NCBI GenBank assembly: GCA_937876095.1
Contig: CALFIE010000095.1
Location: 1 to 20,763, forward strand
From: an uncultured Flavobacteriales bacterium
GTDB lineage: Bacteria; Bacteroidota; Bacteroidia; Flavobacteriales; Weeksellaceae
Length of the DNA stretch: 20,763 nucleotides
Direction: 5' to 3'
Part shown: positions 7,948 to 16,132 of the stretch, piece after piece
Position numbering within the stretch: position 1 is the stretch's first letter
Layout of the letters: every line of letters begins with the position of its first letter
The notes under the pieces: generated by a model
What the model was told of the DNA's origin: nothing
Databases searched by the model: none
What the model saw: the letters and a program-made list of their open reading frames with translations, nothing else
Translations under genes and position numbers: made by a program

Positions 7948-9090
7948 ATGAAAATAGGAATACTCTGTTATCCAACTTACGGCGGAAGTGGAATTGTAGC
8001 CACAGAATTAGGAATGTCTTTAGCAAACAAAGGCTACGAAGTGCATTTTATTTCTTCGGCGCTTCCTGCAAGATTAGATATTACCAATCCCAATATATTT
8101 TTCCATAAGGTAAATGTACAAACCTACCCTCTTTTTCAGTACCAACCTTATGATATTGCGCTTTCATCAATGATTTATCGCGTGGTGAATTTATATAAAT
8201 TAGATTTACTTCATGCACATTACGCAATTCCTTACGCTTATGCTGCATTTACGGCAAAACAAATGCTGAAAGAAGAAGGAAAAGATATTCCACTCGTAAC
8301 CACACTTCACGGAACCGACATTACTTTGGTTGGACAACACCCAAGTTATAAACACGCCGTGGAATTTTCAATCAATAAATCGGATATGATTACTTCGGTT
8401 TCCGAAAGTTTGAAGAGAGACACGCTTCAATTTTTTAAGATTGAAAAACAAATTCAAGTCATCACCAATTTTATAGATAATACTGAATTTAATAATAATG
8501 ATCCTTGCGCACGAAAACAATTTGCAGAAAGTGATGAAAAAATCCTGATTCACGTATCTAATCTTCGCCCCGTAAAAAGAGTGGAAGAAGTTTTGCAGAT
8601 TTTCAAAAATGTACAAGCGAAGGTAAAATCCAAACTCATCATCATTGGAGAAGGTCCAGAAATGGAGAAAATTAACCAATTTTTAGAAGAAAATCCTGAA
8701 CTCATTGGCAAAATTCGACTTCTAGGCAAGGTAAATGATTTGTATCGAATTTTGAAACTTTCTGATGTGTTTTTGCTTCCTTCGGAACAAGAAAGTTTTG
8801 GTTTGGCTGCTTTGGAAGCGATGGCTGCTGAAACTCCGGTTATCAGTTCTAATGCAGGTGGAATTCCGGAAGTGAATATACAGGGAGAAACTGGATATTT
8901 GGCGGAAGTTGGCAATGTAGAAGCTATGAGCAACTATACCATAAAACTATTGAGCGACGATAAATTACTGGAAAAAATGAAGAAAAACGCCAAAGAACAA
9001 GCCTTGAAATTTGACTTGGTAAAAATTCTCCCGATTTACGAAAAAATGTATACAGAAACGATTGAGAAATTTGATAAGACGGAAAATTAA
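7948..9090 (+). CDS. bshA: N-acetyl-alpha-D-glucosaminyl L-malate synthase BshA
   Basis: 380-aa GT4 glycosyltransferase, GT-B fold, cytosolic. It joins GlcNAc from UDP-GlcNAc to L-malate, the first step of bacillithiol synthesis. Visible: N-terminal GILCYPTYGGSGIVATELG (3-21) typical of BshA, TTLHGTDITLVG in the acceptor domain, SNLRPVKRVEEV at the start of the donor domain, and the nucleotide-sugar motif EQESFGLAALEAMA with GGIPEV. Length is normal. Other bsh genes are not in the window. The start is the first ATG, giving the conserved KIGILCYPTYGGSG start. Confidence 0.92.
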   Translation: MKIGILCYPTYGGSGIVATELGMSLANKGYEVHFISSALPARLDITNPNIFFHKVNVQTYPLFQYQPYDIALSSMIYRVVNLYKLDLLHAHYAIPYAYAAFTAKQMLKEEGKDIPLVTTLHGTDITLVGQHPSYKHAVEFSINKSDMITSVSESLKRDTLQFFKIEKQIQVITNFIDNTEFNNNDPCARKQFAESDEKILIHVSNLRPVKRVEEVLQIFKNVQAKVKSKLIIIGEGPEMEKINQFLEENPELIGKIRLLGKVNDLYRILKLSDVFLLPSEQESFGLAALEAMAAETPVISSNAGGIPEVNIQGETGYLAEVGNVEAMSNYTIKLLSDDKLLEKMKKNAKEQALKFDLVKILPIYEKMYTETIEKFDKTEN

Positions 9091-9140
9091 TGCTCAACGA
9101 ACTCTATAAAATAATCTAATCTTAAATTACTTTTCTTGTA

Positions 9141-9260
9141 TTATTTGCAAGTAATTTGCAGCCAAAACTCAGGTGAATAGAGGTAGATGCTTTCTATCAG
9201 AATATTTCCACATTTAATTACAAGTACCGCAATTATAAATCTTTGAATCCAAACTTTCAT
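9141..9260 (-). CDS. possible 39-aa membrane peptide
   Basis: Starting from the second in-frame ATG (9260), the product MKVWIQRFIIAVLVIKCGNI... has a basic start, one transmembrane-like segment and an aromatic tail. An 82-aa extension upstream is possible, but its Phe/Ile/Met-rich make-up looks like untranslated AT-rich DNA. No TAnnTTTG box was found upstream. Support is only the peptide's shape. Confidence 0.25.
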   Translation of the reverse strand: MKVWIQRFIIAVLVIKCGNILIESIYLYSPEFWLQITCK

Positions 9261-9417
9261 ATTCTTTTTATTGAAAGAGTTATTCAATAATTGCGCCATA
9301 AATTGAATATTTAATAAAAATATATCCATTTTAATACATAAAAAGTATATCATAAAAGTAAAATATTGAAAATCAACCCGAAAAACCACCCAATCTAACT
9401 ATCAAAAATTAAACATA

Positions 9418-9444
9418 TTGAAAAAATACTTTTTTGTAAATTTG
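9418..9444 (+). promoter_or_regulatory. promoter of the DUF2851 gene
   Basis: TTG at 9418-9420, 16 nt gap, then TAAATTTG (9437-9444), matching the Bacteroidota TTG / TAnnTTTG pattern with the same spacing as at deoD. The start codon follows 47 nt later. Confidence 0.6.
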
Positions 9445-9491
9445 AAATAATATTTCCTTCAACACAATTTGGGTGCTGTAATCCTCAAAAA

Positions 9492-10766
9492 ATGATTGGT
9501 ACAGAAAAACTGCTTCAATACTTATGGAATTTCAAGATTTTCAAAAATTTTGAATTCAAAGATGTACAAGGAGGTCCTCTTGAAATCTTAGATTTCGGCA
9601 AATGGAACCATAATTCTGGCCCTGATTTTTTGATGGCTAAAATTAAAACTAAAAATTTAGTTTTAGTAGGAAATATAGAAATACACCTCAAATCATCTGA
9701 TTGGATTTTCCATAACCACTCACAAGATTCTGCCTTTGAAAATGTGATACTTCACGTAGTTTTTCAACATGATGTTGAAATAGAAGAATTTACAAAACGA
9801 AACATTCCAACTCTTGAATTGAAAAATTATATCGACGAAAACATCCTCTGGAAATATGAATCTTTGATGAAAGAAAACCATTTCATTCCCTGTGAAAAAA
9901 TTTTTGACAAAGAAAAAATACCTTTCAATTTTTGTGAAGAAATTGTACTTAAAAAATTAGATGAAAAATCAATCGAGATTGAAGAAGCACTGAAACGCAA
10001 CAAAAACAACTTTGAAGCTGTGCTTTTTCAATATTTGGCTTATGCTTTTGGTTTAAAAGTGAATGCTCAAATCTTTAAACAAATTTCAGAAAGCATCGAC
10101 TTTTCAGTTATTCAGAAAATTTGTAGAAATCAAAATCAATTAGAAGCATTGCTTTTCGGGAAAGCAAATTGGTTGGAAAATCCAGTAGATGAGCAAATGA
10201 AAATTTGGAAACGCGAGTTTGATTTTGTTACCGCAAAATTTCAATTAAATGACCTCAAGTTCAATCCAAAATTTCTGAGATTAAGACCTCCCAATTTTCC
10301 TACAATAAGACTTTCTCAATTGGCAAATCTCTATAACAGAGAACAAAATTTATTTTCGAAAATCATTAATGCAAAAAACACAGATGATATTTTCAAAATT
10401 TTTGATGGAATAAAAGCTTCAGAATATTGGGACAATCACTTCAATTTTGGTAAAATATCGCCGGTCAAAAGCGAAAAATTTTTAACTAAAAATTTCATTG
10501 AACTAATCATCATTAATGCAATTTTACCATTAAAATATACATATCACAAAAATAATGACGAAGAAATTGCCGATAAAATTTTAGAGTTTTATAAAACCAT
10601 TTCCCACGAAAAAAACACCATAATTGATGGTTGGAAAAAATTAGGAGTGAAAATAAACTCTGCTCTAGAAAGCCAAACCTACATTTATCATCATAAAAAA
10701 TTCTGCGAAACCAAAAATTGCTTAAATTGCGGGATTGGATTGAAATTATTAAAAACCACAAAATAA
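9492..10766 (+). CDS. DUF2851 family protein
   Basis: 424-aa cytosolic protein of the DUF2851 family, conserved in Bacteroidota, function unknown. The N-terminal part carries the conserved block GGPLEILDFGKWNHNSGPDFLMAKI and NIEIHLKSSDW. Acidic and histidine residues there (GPDF, EIH, SDW, ILHVVFQHD) resemble a PD-(D/E)XK-like nuclease arrangement, which is an inference I cannot test here. The middle is helical, and the C-terminus has a Cys cluster (CETKNCLNCG) that could bind a metal. A PspC-like gene follows, but a 176-nt repeat-filled gap with its own promoter separates them. Confidence 0.8.
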   Translation: MIGTEKLLQYLWNFKIFKNFEFKDVQGGPLEILDFGKWNHNSGPDFLMAKIKTKNLVLVGNIEIHLKSSDWIFHNHSQDSAFENVILHVVFQHDVEIEEFTKRNIPTLELKNYIDENILWKYESLMKENHFIPCEKIFDKEKIPFNFCEEIVLKKLDEKSIEIEEALKRNKNNFEAVLFQYLAYAFGLKVNAQIFKQISESIDFSVIQKICRNQNQLEALLFGKANWLENPVDEQMKIWKREFDFVTAKFQLNDLKFNPKFLRLRPPNFPTIRLSQLANLYNREQNLFSKIINAKNTDDIFKIFDGIKASEYWDNHFNFGKISPVKSEKFLTKNFIELIIINAILPLKYTYHKNNDEEIADKILEFYKTISHEKNTIIDGWKKLGVKINSALESQTYIYHHKKFCETKNCLNCGIGLKLLKTTK

Positions 10767-10933
10767 GTCTCAAAACCACAAAAGTCACAAAAAATTTTTG
10801 TGATTTATTCATTAACCAAAAGATAAAAAAAGTGGTAAAAATCAAAGATTTTTATTTTTTTGTTCACTTTTTAAAACATAAAAGTTCCATCTTCTATTGA
10901 AATAAAAACTTTTGCATCTTATGTGGTTAAAAA
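10750..10933. repeat. degenerate MITE-like element between DUF2851 and the PspC-like gene
   Basis: Ends are loosely inverted: AAAAACCACA near 10751-10760 and TGTGGTTAAAAA near 10922-10933. Inside are a perfect hairpin TCACAAAA/TTTTGTGA (10785-10803, also a plausible terminator for the DUF2851 gene) and the hairpin AAAAATCAAAGATTTTT (10837-10853), identical to one at 7755-7771. The left end overlaps the last codons of the DUF2851 gene. Confidence 0.45.
10907..10914 (+). promoter_or_regulatory. near-consensus promoter box of the PspC-like gene
   Basis: AACTTTTG differs from TAnnTTTG by one base and lies 28 nt before the ATG at 10943. Confidence 0.35.
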
Positions 10934-10942
10934 CAAAACCTT

Positions 10943-11179
10943 ATGAAAGAACCGAAATTTATCACCGAAATACGCCACAAAGCTGAGAGAGAATGGTTTG
11001 GTACACTCACAAGAATGGGCGCAAAACTGGGAATTCCTGTGGTAAAACTTCGGGTATTTTTTATCTATTCTACTTTTGCAACGGCTGGTTTTTTCTTTTT
11101 GATTTATCTGATGTTGGCTTTTATGCTTTGGATAAAAGATATTTTCATTACCAGAAGACCGAATGTTTTTGATCTTTGA
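10943..11179 (+). CDS. PspC-like small membrane protein
   Basis: 78 aa. A basic N-terminal helix is followed by the PspC-type stretch RMGAKLGIPVVKLRVFFIYSTF and a hydrophobic segment (about 46-68). PspC domains are membrane-associated and linked in proteobacteria to phage-shock envelope stress; in Bacteroidota such short proteins have no established role. The usual GVCGGL motif is replaced by TRMGAKLG. The stop (11177-11179) abuts a heptamer repeat. Confidence 0.7.
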   Translation: MKEPKFITEIRHKAEREWFGTLTRMGAKLGIPVVKLRVFFIYSTFATAGFFFLIYLMLAFMLWIKDIFITRRPNVFDL

Positions 11180-11180
11180 G

Positions 11181-11207
11181 TTGGAAGTTGGAAGTTGGAA
11201 GATGGAA
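11181..11207 (+). repeat. tandem heptamer TTGGAAG x3
   Basis: TTGGAAG occurs three times head to tail (11181-11201), then a decayed copy ATGGAAA. The reverse-complement family (CTTCCAACTTCC) appears in degenerate form at 16190-16248. Confidence 0.8.
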
Positions 11208-11289
11208 AAATGAAGTTAACAATTTTTAAAAAATATTCGATTTTTCTACTCATTAAATAATAATCAATTTTATAAAAAGTACATTATAC

Positions 11290-11297
11290 TACATTTG
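11290..11297 (+). promoter_or_regulatory. promoter -7 box of the GNAT gene
   Basis: TACATTTG matches TAnnTTTG, 29 nt before the ATG at 11327. Confidence 0.5.
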
Positions 11298-11326
11298 ACA
11301 TTGTACAAATTACAAGTTAAATTACC

Positions 11327-11839
11327 ATGATTTGGCTCGAAGAATTACAAAATCGCAAGAAAATTTCTAGAATTTTCAACACATATGCTTCCACTTTTCC
11401 TGAAAATGAAAGACGAGACGAAGCTCAATTTTTAGAATTGGCTGAAAACCCAAATTGCTATATTTACAATATTAAAAAAGAAGAAAACGCAATTGGTTAC
11501 TGCATTATTTGGCAATTAGAATCATGCTATTTCTTAGAACATTTCGAGGTATTTGAAGCTTTTAGAAATCAAAAATATGGTTCTGAAATAGTAGAAATTT
11601 TGAAAGAGAAATTTGAAAAATTGGTATTAGAAACCGAACCTGAACATTTATCTGAAATTGCAAAACGAAGAATTTCGTTTTACCAAAGAAATGGTTTTGA
11701 AATAATAGAAAAAAAATACCTTCAACCAAGTTACGGAGAAGGTAAACCTAAAGCTTTACTCTATTTAATGTCGAACTTTTTGCCCGAAAATTTACAAATT
11801 TTGGTGGAAGAAATTTATTTACAAGTATATGAAAATTAG
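11327..11839 (+). CDS. GNAT-family N-acetyltransferase
   Basis: 170-aa cytosolic protein with the GNAT order: NAIGYCIIWQLE strand pair, YFLEHFEVFEAFRNQKYGSEIVEIL (acetyl-CoA motif A, with RNQKYGS in the pyrophosphate-binding loop position), LVLETEP, and RRISFYQRNGFEII (motif B, Tyr likely the general acid). Acetyl-CoA is the expected donor; the acceptor is unknown. Its own promoter and a strong terminator make it monocistronic. Confidence 0.82.
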   Translation: MIWLEELQNRKKISRIFNTYASTFPENERRDEAQFLELAENPNCYIYNIKKEENAIGYCIIWQLESCYFLEHFEVFEAFRNQKYGSEIVEILKEKFEKLVLETEPEHLSEIAKRRISFYQRNGFEIIEKKYLQPSYGEGKPKALLYLMSNFLPENLQILVEEIYLQVYEN

Positions 11840-11859
11840 TTGTAAGTTAAAATCTTGAC

Positions 11860-11900
11860 AAAAAAATACCGCAACACAATATTGGTTACGGTATTTTTTT
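11860..11900. terminator. bidirectional terminator
   Basis: Perfect 12-base stem AAAAAAATACCG (11860-11871) with CGGTATTTTTTT (11889-11900), lying between the GNAT gene (+) and the T9SS protein gene (-). It serves both convergent units. Confidence 0.9.
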
Positions 11901-11915
11901 ATTACAAAATAAAAA

Positions 11916-12743
11916 TTATTTTGCTATTATAATTTTGTAATTTGAAGTTCCGTAAGCGTTAGAAACAGAAACTATATAATTACCCGAACTTAAGAAACTT
12001 AAATCAAGTGACTTTTTTAGAATAATTGATGATTTCAATTGCTCTTTGTAAACAACTTCTCCATTTTCTGAAAAAACGGTAATATAATCTGCTGCATTTT
12101 TCAGATCAAAGTTTACAATTCCTTTAGAAGGGTTTGGTGAAATTACAGAAGTTGGTCTATTGTTATTAACTTCAGAAGTTGCTAATGCTGCAGGTATCCA
12201 TTTTAAGCTGATTGCTGTAAAATTAGCATCTGCTGCAGGTGTTTGATTATCTATTGCTGCTCCTTTAGTAAAAGTAAAGTATCTAGTTGCAGTAGCACTA
12301 GAGTGCCCCCAAGTTTCTTGTATAGCAACACGATAGGTACCATCTGCAACTACACTTCCATTACTTGTTCCGCTAACATTTTTACCGTCCCAAGTAAATG
12401 TTTTAGAAGTAAAAGTAGTAAGAGTTGCACCTGTAGTAGCATCAGTTACATTGCAACCACCAGAAGTTACTGCAGTAGGATTTGTACAACCTGCTGCTGT
12501 TCCCCAAGTTGCTAAATGATCATCTGTAGAACCTGCTACATATCTTAATTTTGTTTTAACAAAAGTGCCAGTTCCTGATTCAATCCAAGCTGCAAGAACA
12601 TATCTACAATCTGTAGTATAACAACCAGATGTATGTTTAGGTGCAGTAAAGGTAAATGTAAGCGTACCTACAGTCTGAGCATTAGAATTTATACAAAATA
12701 AAAATACAATAAAAGAGCTTAATTTTAAATAGAAATTTTTCAT
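11916..12743 (-). CDS. DUF2271 protein with flavinylation motif and T9SS type A sorting tail
   Basis: 275 aa: signal peptide 1-23 (ending SNAQ), DUF2271 domain about 25-160, T9SS type A tail about 198-275 (SPNPSKGIVNFDL through SGNYIVSVSN). DUF2271 features are YVLAAWIES and FVKTKLRYVAG, then TWDGKNVSG and GTYRVAIQETWGH. Between them, DATTGATLT (101-109) fits the ApbE target motif D-x-x-[ST]-G-A-[ST]-x-T; Thr107 is the likely FMN acceptor by analogy with NqrC-type proteins. Flavin attachment is inferred. The divergent apbE at 15057 supports it. It is last in a five-gene minus-strand operon, 12 nt after yceI. Expected location is outside the cell or at the outer surface. Confidence 0.82.
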   Translation of the reverse strand: MKNFYLKLSSFIVFLFCINSNAQTVGTLTFTFTAPKHTSGCYTTDCRYVLAAWIESGTGTFVKTKLRYVAGSTDDHLATWGTAAGCTNPTAVTSGGCNVTDATTGATLTTFTSKTFTWDGKNVSGTSNGSVVADGTYRVAIQETWGHSSATATRYFTFTKGAAIDNQTPAADANFTAISLKWIPAALATSEVNNNRPTSVISPNPSKGIVNFDLKNAADYITVFSENGEVVYKEQLKSSIILKKSLDLSFLSSGNYIVSVSNAYGTSNYKIIIAK

Positions 12744-12755
12744 TTTACAAGTGTT

Positions 12756-13307
12756 TTAGAAGTTAAAGTTTACCCAAATTTTTATGTCGTCTGTAACTTT
12801 TTGTTTTACCAAAGAAGGAATTTTAATATTATAATCTTGTGCTTTTATGGTAAAAGAAGAGTTAACATTTATTTTGTTGTTTGATTTAGAAATTGCAGCT
12901 GTAATCTTAATATGTTTGGTTACACCATGCATAGTAAAATCACCTTCTACAGTATAATTCGATTTCGTAGAAGTTATTTTCGAAGTATCAAAATTTAGAA
13001 TTTTACCTTTAAAGACTGCTTTCGGAAAATTATCAGATTCTAAATAATTTTCATTGAAATGTTCTTCCATCAATGGAATTTTAAATTTAAAACTCTTAAT
13101 AAGAGCTTGTGCAGCAACATCATTTGTTTTTACATCTAAAACAGCTGAAACTGAATTATTAGTTGCCGACACCTCTTCTACTGCATTTGGTACTGATGCA
13201 AGAAATTTTACTTGTCCATCTCTGCAAATCAATTTTTGCGAGAAAACAAAGTTCACAACAAAAAGTAAGAACCCTGTTAAAAATAATTTACTTTGTAACT
13301 TTTTCAT
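12756..13307 (-). CDS. YceI family secreted protein
   Basis: 183 aa, signal peptide about 1-24 (ending VFSQ). The YceI lipocalin-like barrel is visible as FKFKIPLMEEHFNENYLESDNFPKAVFKG, then YTVEGDFTMHGVTKHIKI and NSSFTIKAQDYNIKIP. YceI proteins bind long isoprenoids or fatty acids in a closed barrel in the periplasm and are often found near cytochromes; the ligand here is unknown. Fourth gene of the operon, 14 nt after the heme lipoprotein. Confidence 0.9.
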   Translation of the reverse strand: MKKLQSKLFLTGFLLFVVNFVFSQKLICRDGQVKFLASVPNAVEEVSATNNSVSAVLDVKTNDVAAQALIKSFKFKIPLMEEHFNENYLESDNFPKAVFKGKILNFDTSKITSTKSNYTVEGDFTMHGVTKHIKITAAISKSNNKINVNSSFTIKAQDYNIKIPSLVKQKVTDDIKIWVNFNF

Positions 13308-13321
13308 TTATGTTTTTTTTA

Positions 13322-13660
13322 TTAATTTTCTGGCATTCCGTTATTCATCCAATTTTGGAATGTCTGAATTGTTGTCGAAGGTAATTTCTCTCCACCTTCT
13401 GGCATAGAACCAGATACAATATCTTGATAAATCATTGCTGAATTATCTTTTACTAATTGATAAGTAGTAAGATCTGGATCTTGAGAACCAGCTTGGTGAC
13501 AAGAAATACAGTAATTGTCCATTACTGGTTTTATATTTTGGGTATAAGATGGGTGCAAAACTACACCACCACTCACATCATCATAAGTTCTTGTATCACA
13601 AGAAGATATCAATACTGATGCAGAAAATATTAAAAGAAATATTACGATTTTTGATTTCAT
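13322..13660 (-). CDS. small mono-heme cytochrome c-type lipoprotein
   Basis: 112 aa. Lipoprotein signal with lipobox ISSC (Cys21); one c-type heme motif CISCH (51-55) and a later Met in GSMPEGG (Met86) positioned to be the sixth heme ligand. The YTQNIKPVMDNYCISCH start is typical of short periplasmic cytochrome domains in Bacteroidota. It should be a membrane-anchored electron carrier in the envelope. It lies between the DUF5777 barrel and YceI in one operon. Confidence 0.85.
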   Translation of the reverse strand: MKSKIVIFLLIFSASVLISSCDTRTYDDVSGGVVLHPSYTQNIKPVMDNYCISCHQAGSQDPDLTTYQLVKDNSAMIYQDIVSGSMPEGGEKLPSTTIQTFQNWMNNGMPEN

Positions 13661-13678
13661 TTTTTATAAATTTTTTTG

Positions 13679-14560
13679 TTAAAATACACGATACATATTA
13701 AATCCTAAGAAAATATTTCCTTTACCAATATTTCCGTTTGCTCCATTATAGTATGATACATCACTCATTTTTTGTGAATTAGATAAAATAATCTGGAAAA
13801 CATGTCCACCTGTATCTATATCAAGTCCTAAAGAAACTGGATTATGATAAACTGTATTTTCCATTGGGCTAAATCTGTAACCATATTCTCCATTTATACT
13901 AACTCTATTAGATATTTTTATTCTACCTCCTATTGCAGCAACTTGTTGGTCTTTTTTCAAAATGGCTTGATCTATCAAATTATTATGTACCCAAATTCCT
14001 GCTACTTGTAATGAAACTCTATCTGATAATTTTTTAGATATCAAAATCTCGTTTGCAAAAGAGAGTTTATCATTAAATTTTATTTCAGGATACGTTGCTT
14101 GTTTCAGAGAGGTATCTATATTCATCGTATTTCTTCCTACCAATGTTACTGGAAAATTTTCTGATTGCGAAACCAAACGGTACTTAGTACCAAATTCATA
14201 TAATTTAAGTGTTTGTCTAGATGCTTCTACAGAAAGCCATTCTGTAATCCCATAAACTCCACAAATTTTAGTAGTAGCATTATCTAATCCAAAAAAATTG
14301 TCTGCAAAACTATCTAAATCACCTAAACTAAGGCTTCCGAAACGGTGTGAAATCAAAAGATAAAATTCTTTTTTTGCAGGTAATTTTGTTGATTGCATAT
14401 TTACCACTTGCAATGTTTTGAATGCTGTAGCAACATTCATTTTAGGCTTTTCAGATGCGCTATCAAGAGATTTCAACAGATCATCTTGCCCATAAAAATT
14501 GGCAAAAACCCCAATCAGGAATGCCAAAGTCATAATTCTTGTAATTCTCATTTTATTCAT
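13679..14560 (-). CDS. DUF5777 family beta-barrel protein
   Basis: 293 aa, signal peptide about 1-24 (ending NFYGQ), then an alternating beta-strand pattern to a C-terminal Phe (NIFLGFNMYRVF), as expected of an outer-membrane barrel. The segment FYLLISHRFGSLSLGDLDSFADNFFGLDNATT is characteristic of DUF5777 proteins, which in Bacteroidota accompany YceI and cytochrome genes; function unknown. It could be an outer-membrane scaffold or pore for the heme and flavin proteins encoded with it. Second in the operon, 4 nt after the OB-fold gene. Confidence 0.75.
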   Translation of the reverse strand: MNKMRITRIMTLAFLIGVFANFYGQDDLLKSLDSASEKPKMNVATAFKTLQVVNMQSTKLPAKKEFYLLISHRFGSLSLGDLDSFADNFFGLDNATTKICGVYGITEWLSVEASRQTLKLYEFGTKYRLVSQSENFPVTLVGRNTMNIDTSLKQATYPEIKFNDKLSFANEILISKKLSDRVSLQVAGIWVHNNLIDQAILKKDQQVAAIGGRIKISNRVSINGEYGYRFSPMENTVYHNPVSLGLDIDTGGHVFQIILSNSQKMSDVSYYNGANGNIGKGNIFLGFNMYRVF

Positions 14561-14564
14561 AATA

Positions 14565-14945
14565 TTATTTAGTTACCGAACATTCATCCATTTGTACCTC
14601 TTCTAGCAAACTATCATAACCAACAAGTCTACCTTTAATAGAGACTTTATCTCCTGCTTTTACTTCTGCTTCTGGCTTGGTTATTTTGCATGCAACTCCT
14701 GATAAACCAATTTTATCAGCAGAAACATCGTTTACTGTACCAGATACGACTACTGTTTTATTTTGGTATTTTTTGGTAGCTGTAGCTTCATTTGCAGAAA
14801 ACTCATTTTTGAGTTGGTCTCCTGTTACTGTGAAATCTGCAGTTGCAGTTGCATAGTTTTTTACACCATAAAAGTGGGTCATATAATAATAACCTCCTGC
14901 TAAGAGAATCAGCAGTAACAAAATAGTTAATATAATTTTTTTCAT
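14565..14945 (-). CDS. membrane-anchored OB-fold (tRNA_anti-like) protein
   Basis: 126 aa from the ATG at 14945, preferred over an upstream ATG at 14987 because MKKIILTILLLLILLAGGYYY is a natural signal anchor while the extra 14 residues (MYFFCIFSW...) look untranslated. A predicted extracytoplasmic OB-fold follows: ATADFTVTGDQLKNEFSANEATATKKYQNKTVVVSGTV, then VKAGDKVSIKGRLVGYDSLLEEVQMDECSV. It resembles the tRNA_anti-like/OB_fold_put family of Bacteroidota, not known to bind RNA in this setting. First gene of the operon; no exact TAnnTTTG box found upstream. Confidence 0.75.
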   Translation of the reverse strand: MKKIILTILLLLILLAGGYYYMTHFYGVKNYATATADFTVTGDQLKNEFSANEATATKKYQNKTVVVSGTVNDVSADKIGLSGVACKITKPEAEVKAGDKVSIKGRLVGYDSLLEEVQMDECSVTK

Positions 14946-15016
14946 AATTTTTACTAAAATCCATGAAAAAATACAAAAAAAGTACAAAAAAAAAAAAAAT
15001 TAATTATTTTTTTTTA

Positions 15017-15024
15017 TACTTTTG
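15017..15024 (+). promoter_or_regulatory. promoter -7 box of apbE
   Basis: TACTTTTG matches TAnnTTTG, 32 nt before the ATG at 15057, within a very A/T-rich divergent region. Confidence 0.5.
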
Positions 15025-15056
15025 CTAGAAAATCAACAAAAATCATACTTTTAATA

Positions 15057-16055
15057 ATGAATTCTAAAATACTTTTCGTTATAGCAATCATCATAAGTTG
15101 TTTTTGTTATTCACAAGAACAAGCCATAAAAATAAATGGAGAGGCACAAGGAACTACCTATCATATCACTTATTTTGATAAGGAAAATCGAGATTTTCAG
15201 CCTGAAATAGAGAAAATTTTGCAAGATTTTGACATGTCTGTCTCTACCTATGAACCAAACTCCATCATTTCTAAAATAAATAAAAATAAGCCTGTAAAAA
15301 TTGATAAATATTTTAAAACTTGTTTTTTAAAAGCAAAAGAAGTCTGGAAAAACACCAATGGTGCATTTGATCCTACTGTTTACTCTTTGGTAAATGCTTA
15401 TGGATTTGGACCAGGTAAAAAAATGAAAATTGAAAAAACTAAAATTGATAGTTTAATGAAATTTGTAGGTTTCGATTTAATTAATTTAAAAGGGAATAGA
15501 ATTATAAAAAAAGATCCGAGAGTTGGTTTAGATTTTAATGCTTTTGCACAAGGCTATTCTGTAGATGTTATTTCAGATTTTCTAAATTCCAAAGGAATTT
15601 CGTCTTATCTAGTAGAAATAGGTGGGGAAGTTTATGGTAAAGGTAGAAAACCAGACGGAACCAATTGGAAAGTTGGAATTGAAAAACCTATTGAAAATAA
15701 ACTAACCGAAAATCCGCTAAAAGCAATGGTAACACTAGAAAATTTGGCTGTTTCTACATCGGGAAATTACAGAAAATATACGGTAATTGATGGGGTAAAA
15801 TACACCCATCATTTGGATCCAAAAACAGGTTATCCTACCAAAAACAATCTTTTGAGTGCATCTCTTTTTGCGAAAGATTGCATCACGACCGATGCAAATG
15901 CAACTGGTATTTTGGTTCTTGGTTTAGAAAAAGCAAAAGTATTTTTACAAAATCACCCCGAAATTCAGGCTTACCTTATCTATTCTGATGAAAAGGGAAA
16001 CTACCAAGTTTATGAAACGGAAGGAATTAAAAAATTAATTACTGAAGTTGAGTAA
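15057..16055 (+). CDS. apbE: ApbE FAD:protein FMN transferase
   Basis: 332 aa, exported; N-terminus MNSKILFVIAIIISC is either a signal peptide or a weak lipobox (Cys15). ApbE transfers FMN from FAD to Thr/Ser of extracytoplasmic proteins, Mg2+-dependent. Motifs: GEAQGTTYHITY (28-39), LDFNAFAQGYSVD (158-170; the usual DLGGIAKGYAVD), EIGGEVYGKG (187-196), NLAVSTSGNYRKY (229-241), HHLDPKTGYP (251-260), and TTDANATGILVLG (277-289), where Asp279 and Thr283 match the Mg/FAD-binding DAxxT. No Rnf or Nqr genes are nearby; the likely substrate is the DUF2271 protein in the divergent operon. Confidence 0.92.
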   Translation: MNSKILFVIAIIISCFCYSQEQAIKINGEAQGTTYHITYFDKENRDFQPEIEKILQDFDMSVSTYEPNSIISKINKNKPVKIDKYFKTCFLKAKEVWKNTNGAFDPTVYSLVNAYGFGPGKKMKIEKTKIDSLMKFVGFDLINLKGNRIIKKDPRVGLDFNAFAQGYSVDVISDFLNSKGISSYLVEIGGEVYGKGRKPDGTNWKVGIEKPIENKLTENPLKAMVTLENLAVSTSGNYRKYTVIDGVKYTHHLDPKTGYPTKNNLLSASLFAKDCITTDANATGILVLGLEKAKVFLQNHPEIQAYLIYSDEKGNYQVYETEGIKKLITEVE

Positions 16056-16132
16056 TTTCAAAAAAAGCTCCGTAATTCAAATTTTGGTGGAAGAGATTGA
16101 TAAAATTGTTTATTGAAATTTTACAACACCCC

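Larger units (their letters stand above)
9091..9491. other. 401-bp AT-rich gap before the DUF2851 gene
   Basis: No convincing large gene. It holds one candidate small membrane ORF on the minus strand (9141-9260, listed separately) and the promoter of the DUF2851 gene at 9418-9444. No clear terminator for bshA is seen. Confidence 0.6.

Noticed and set aside
12243..12515. 90-aa Ser/Cys-rich plus-strand frame
   Set aside because: Antisense shadow of the Thr/Ala/Gly-rich DUF2271 coding region.
14946..14987. Longer N-terminus (start at 14987) for the OB-fold protein
   Set aside because: It adds MYFFCIFSW... before a complete signal anchor and would use up most of the short divergent promoter region.
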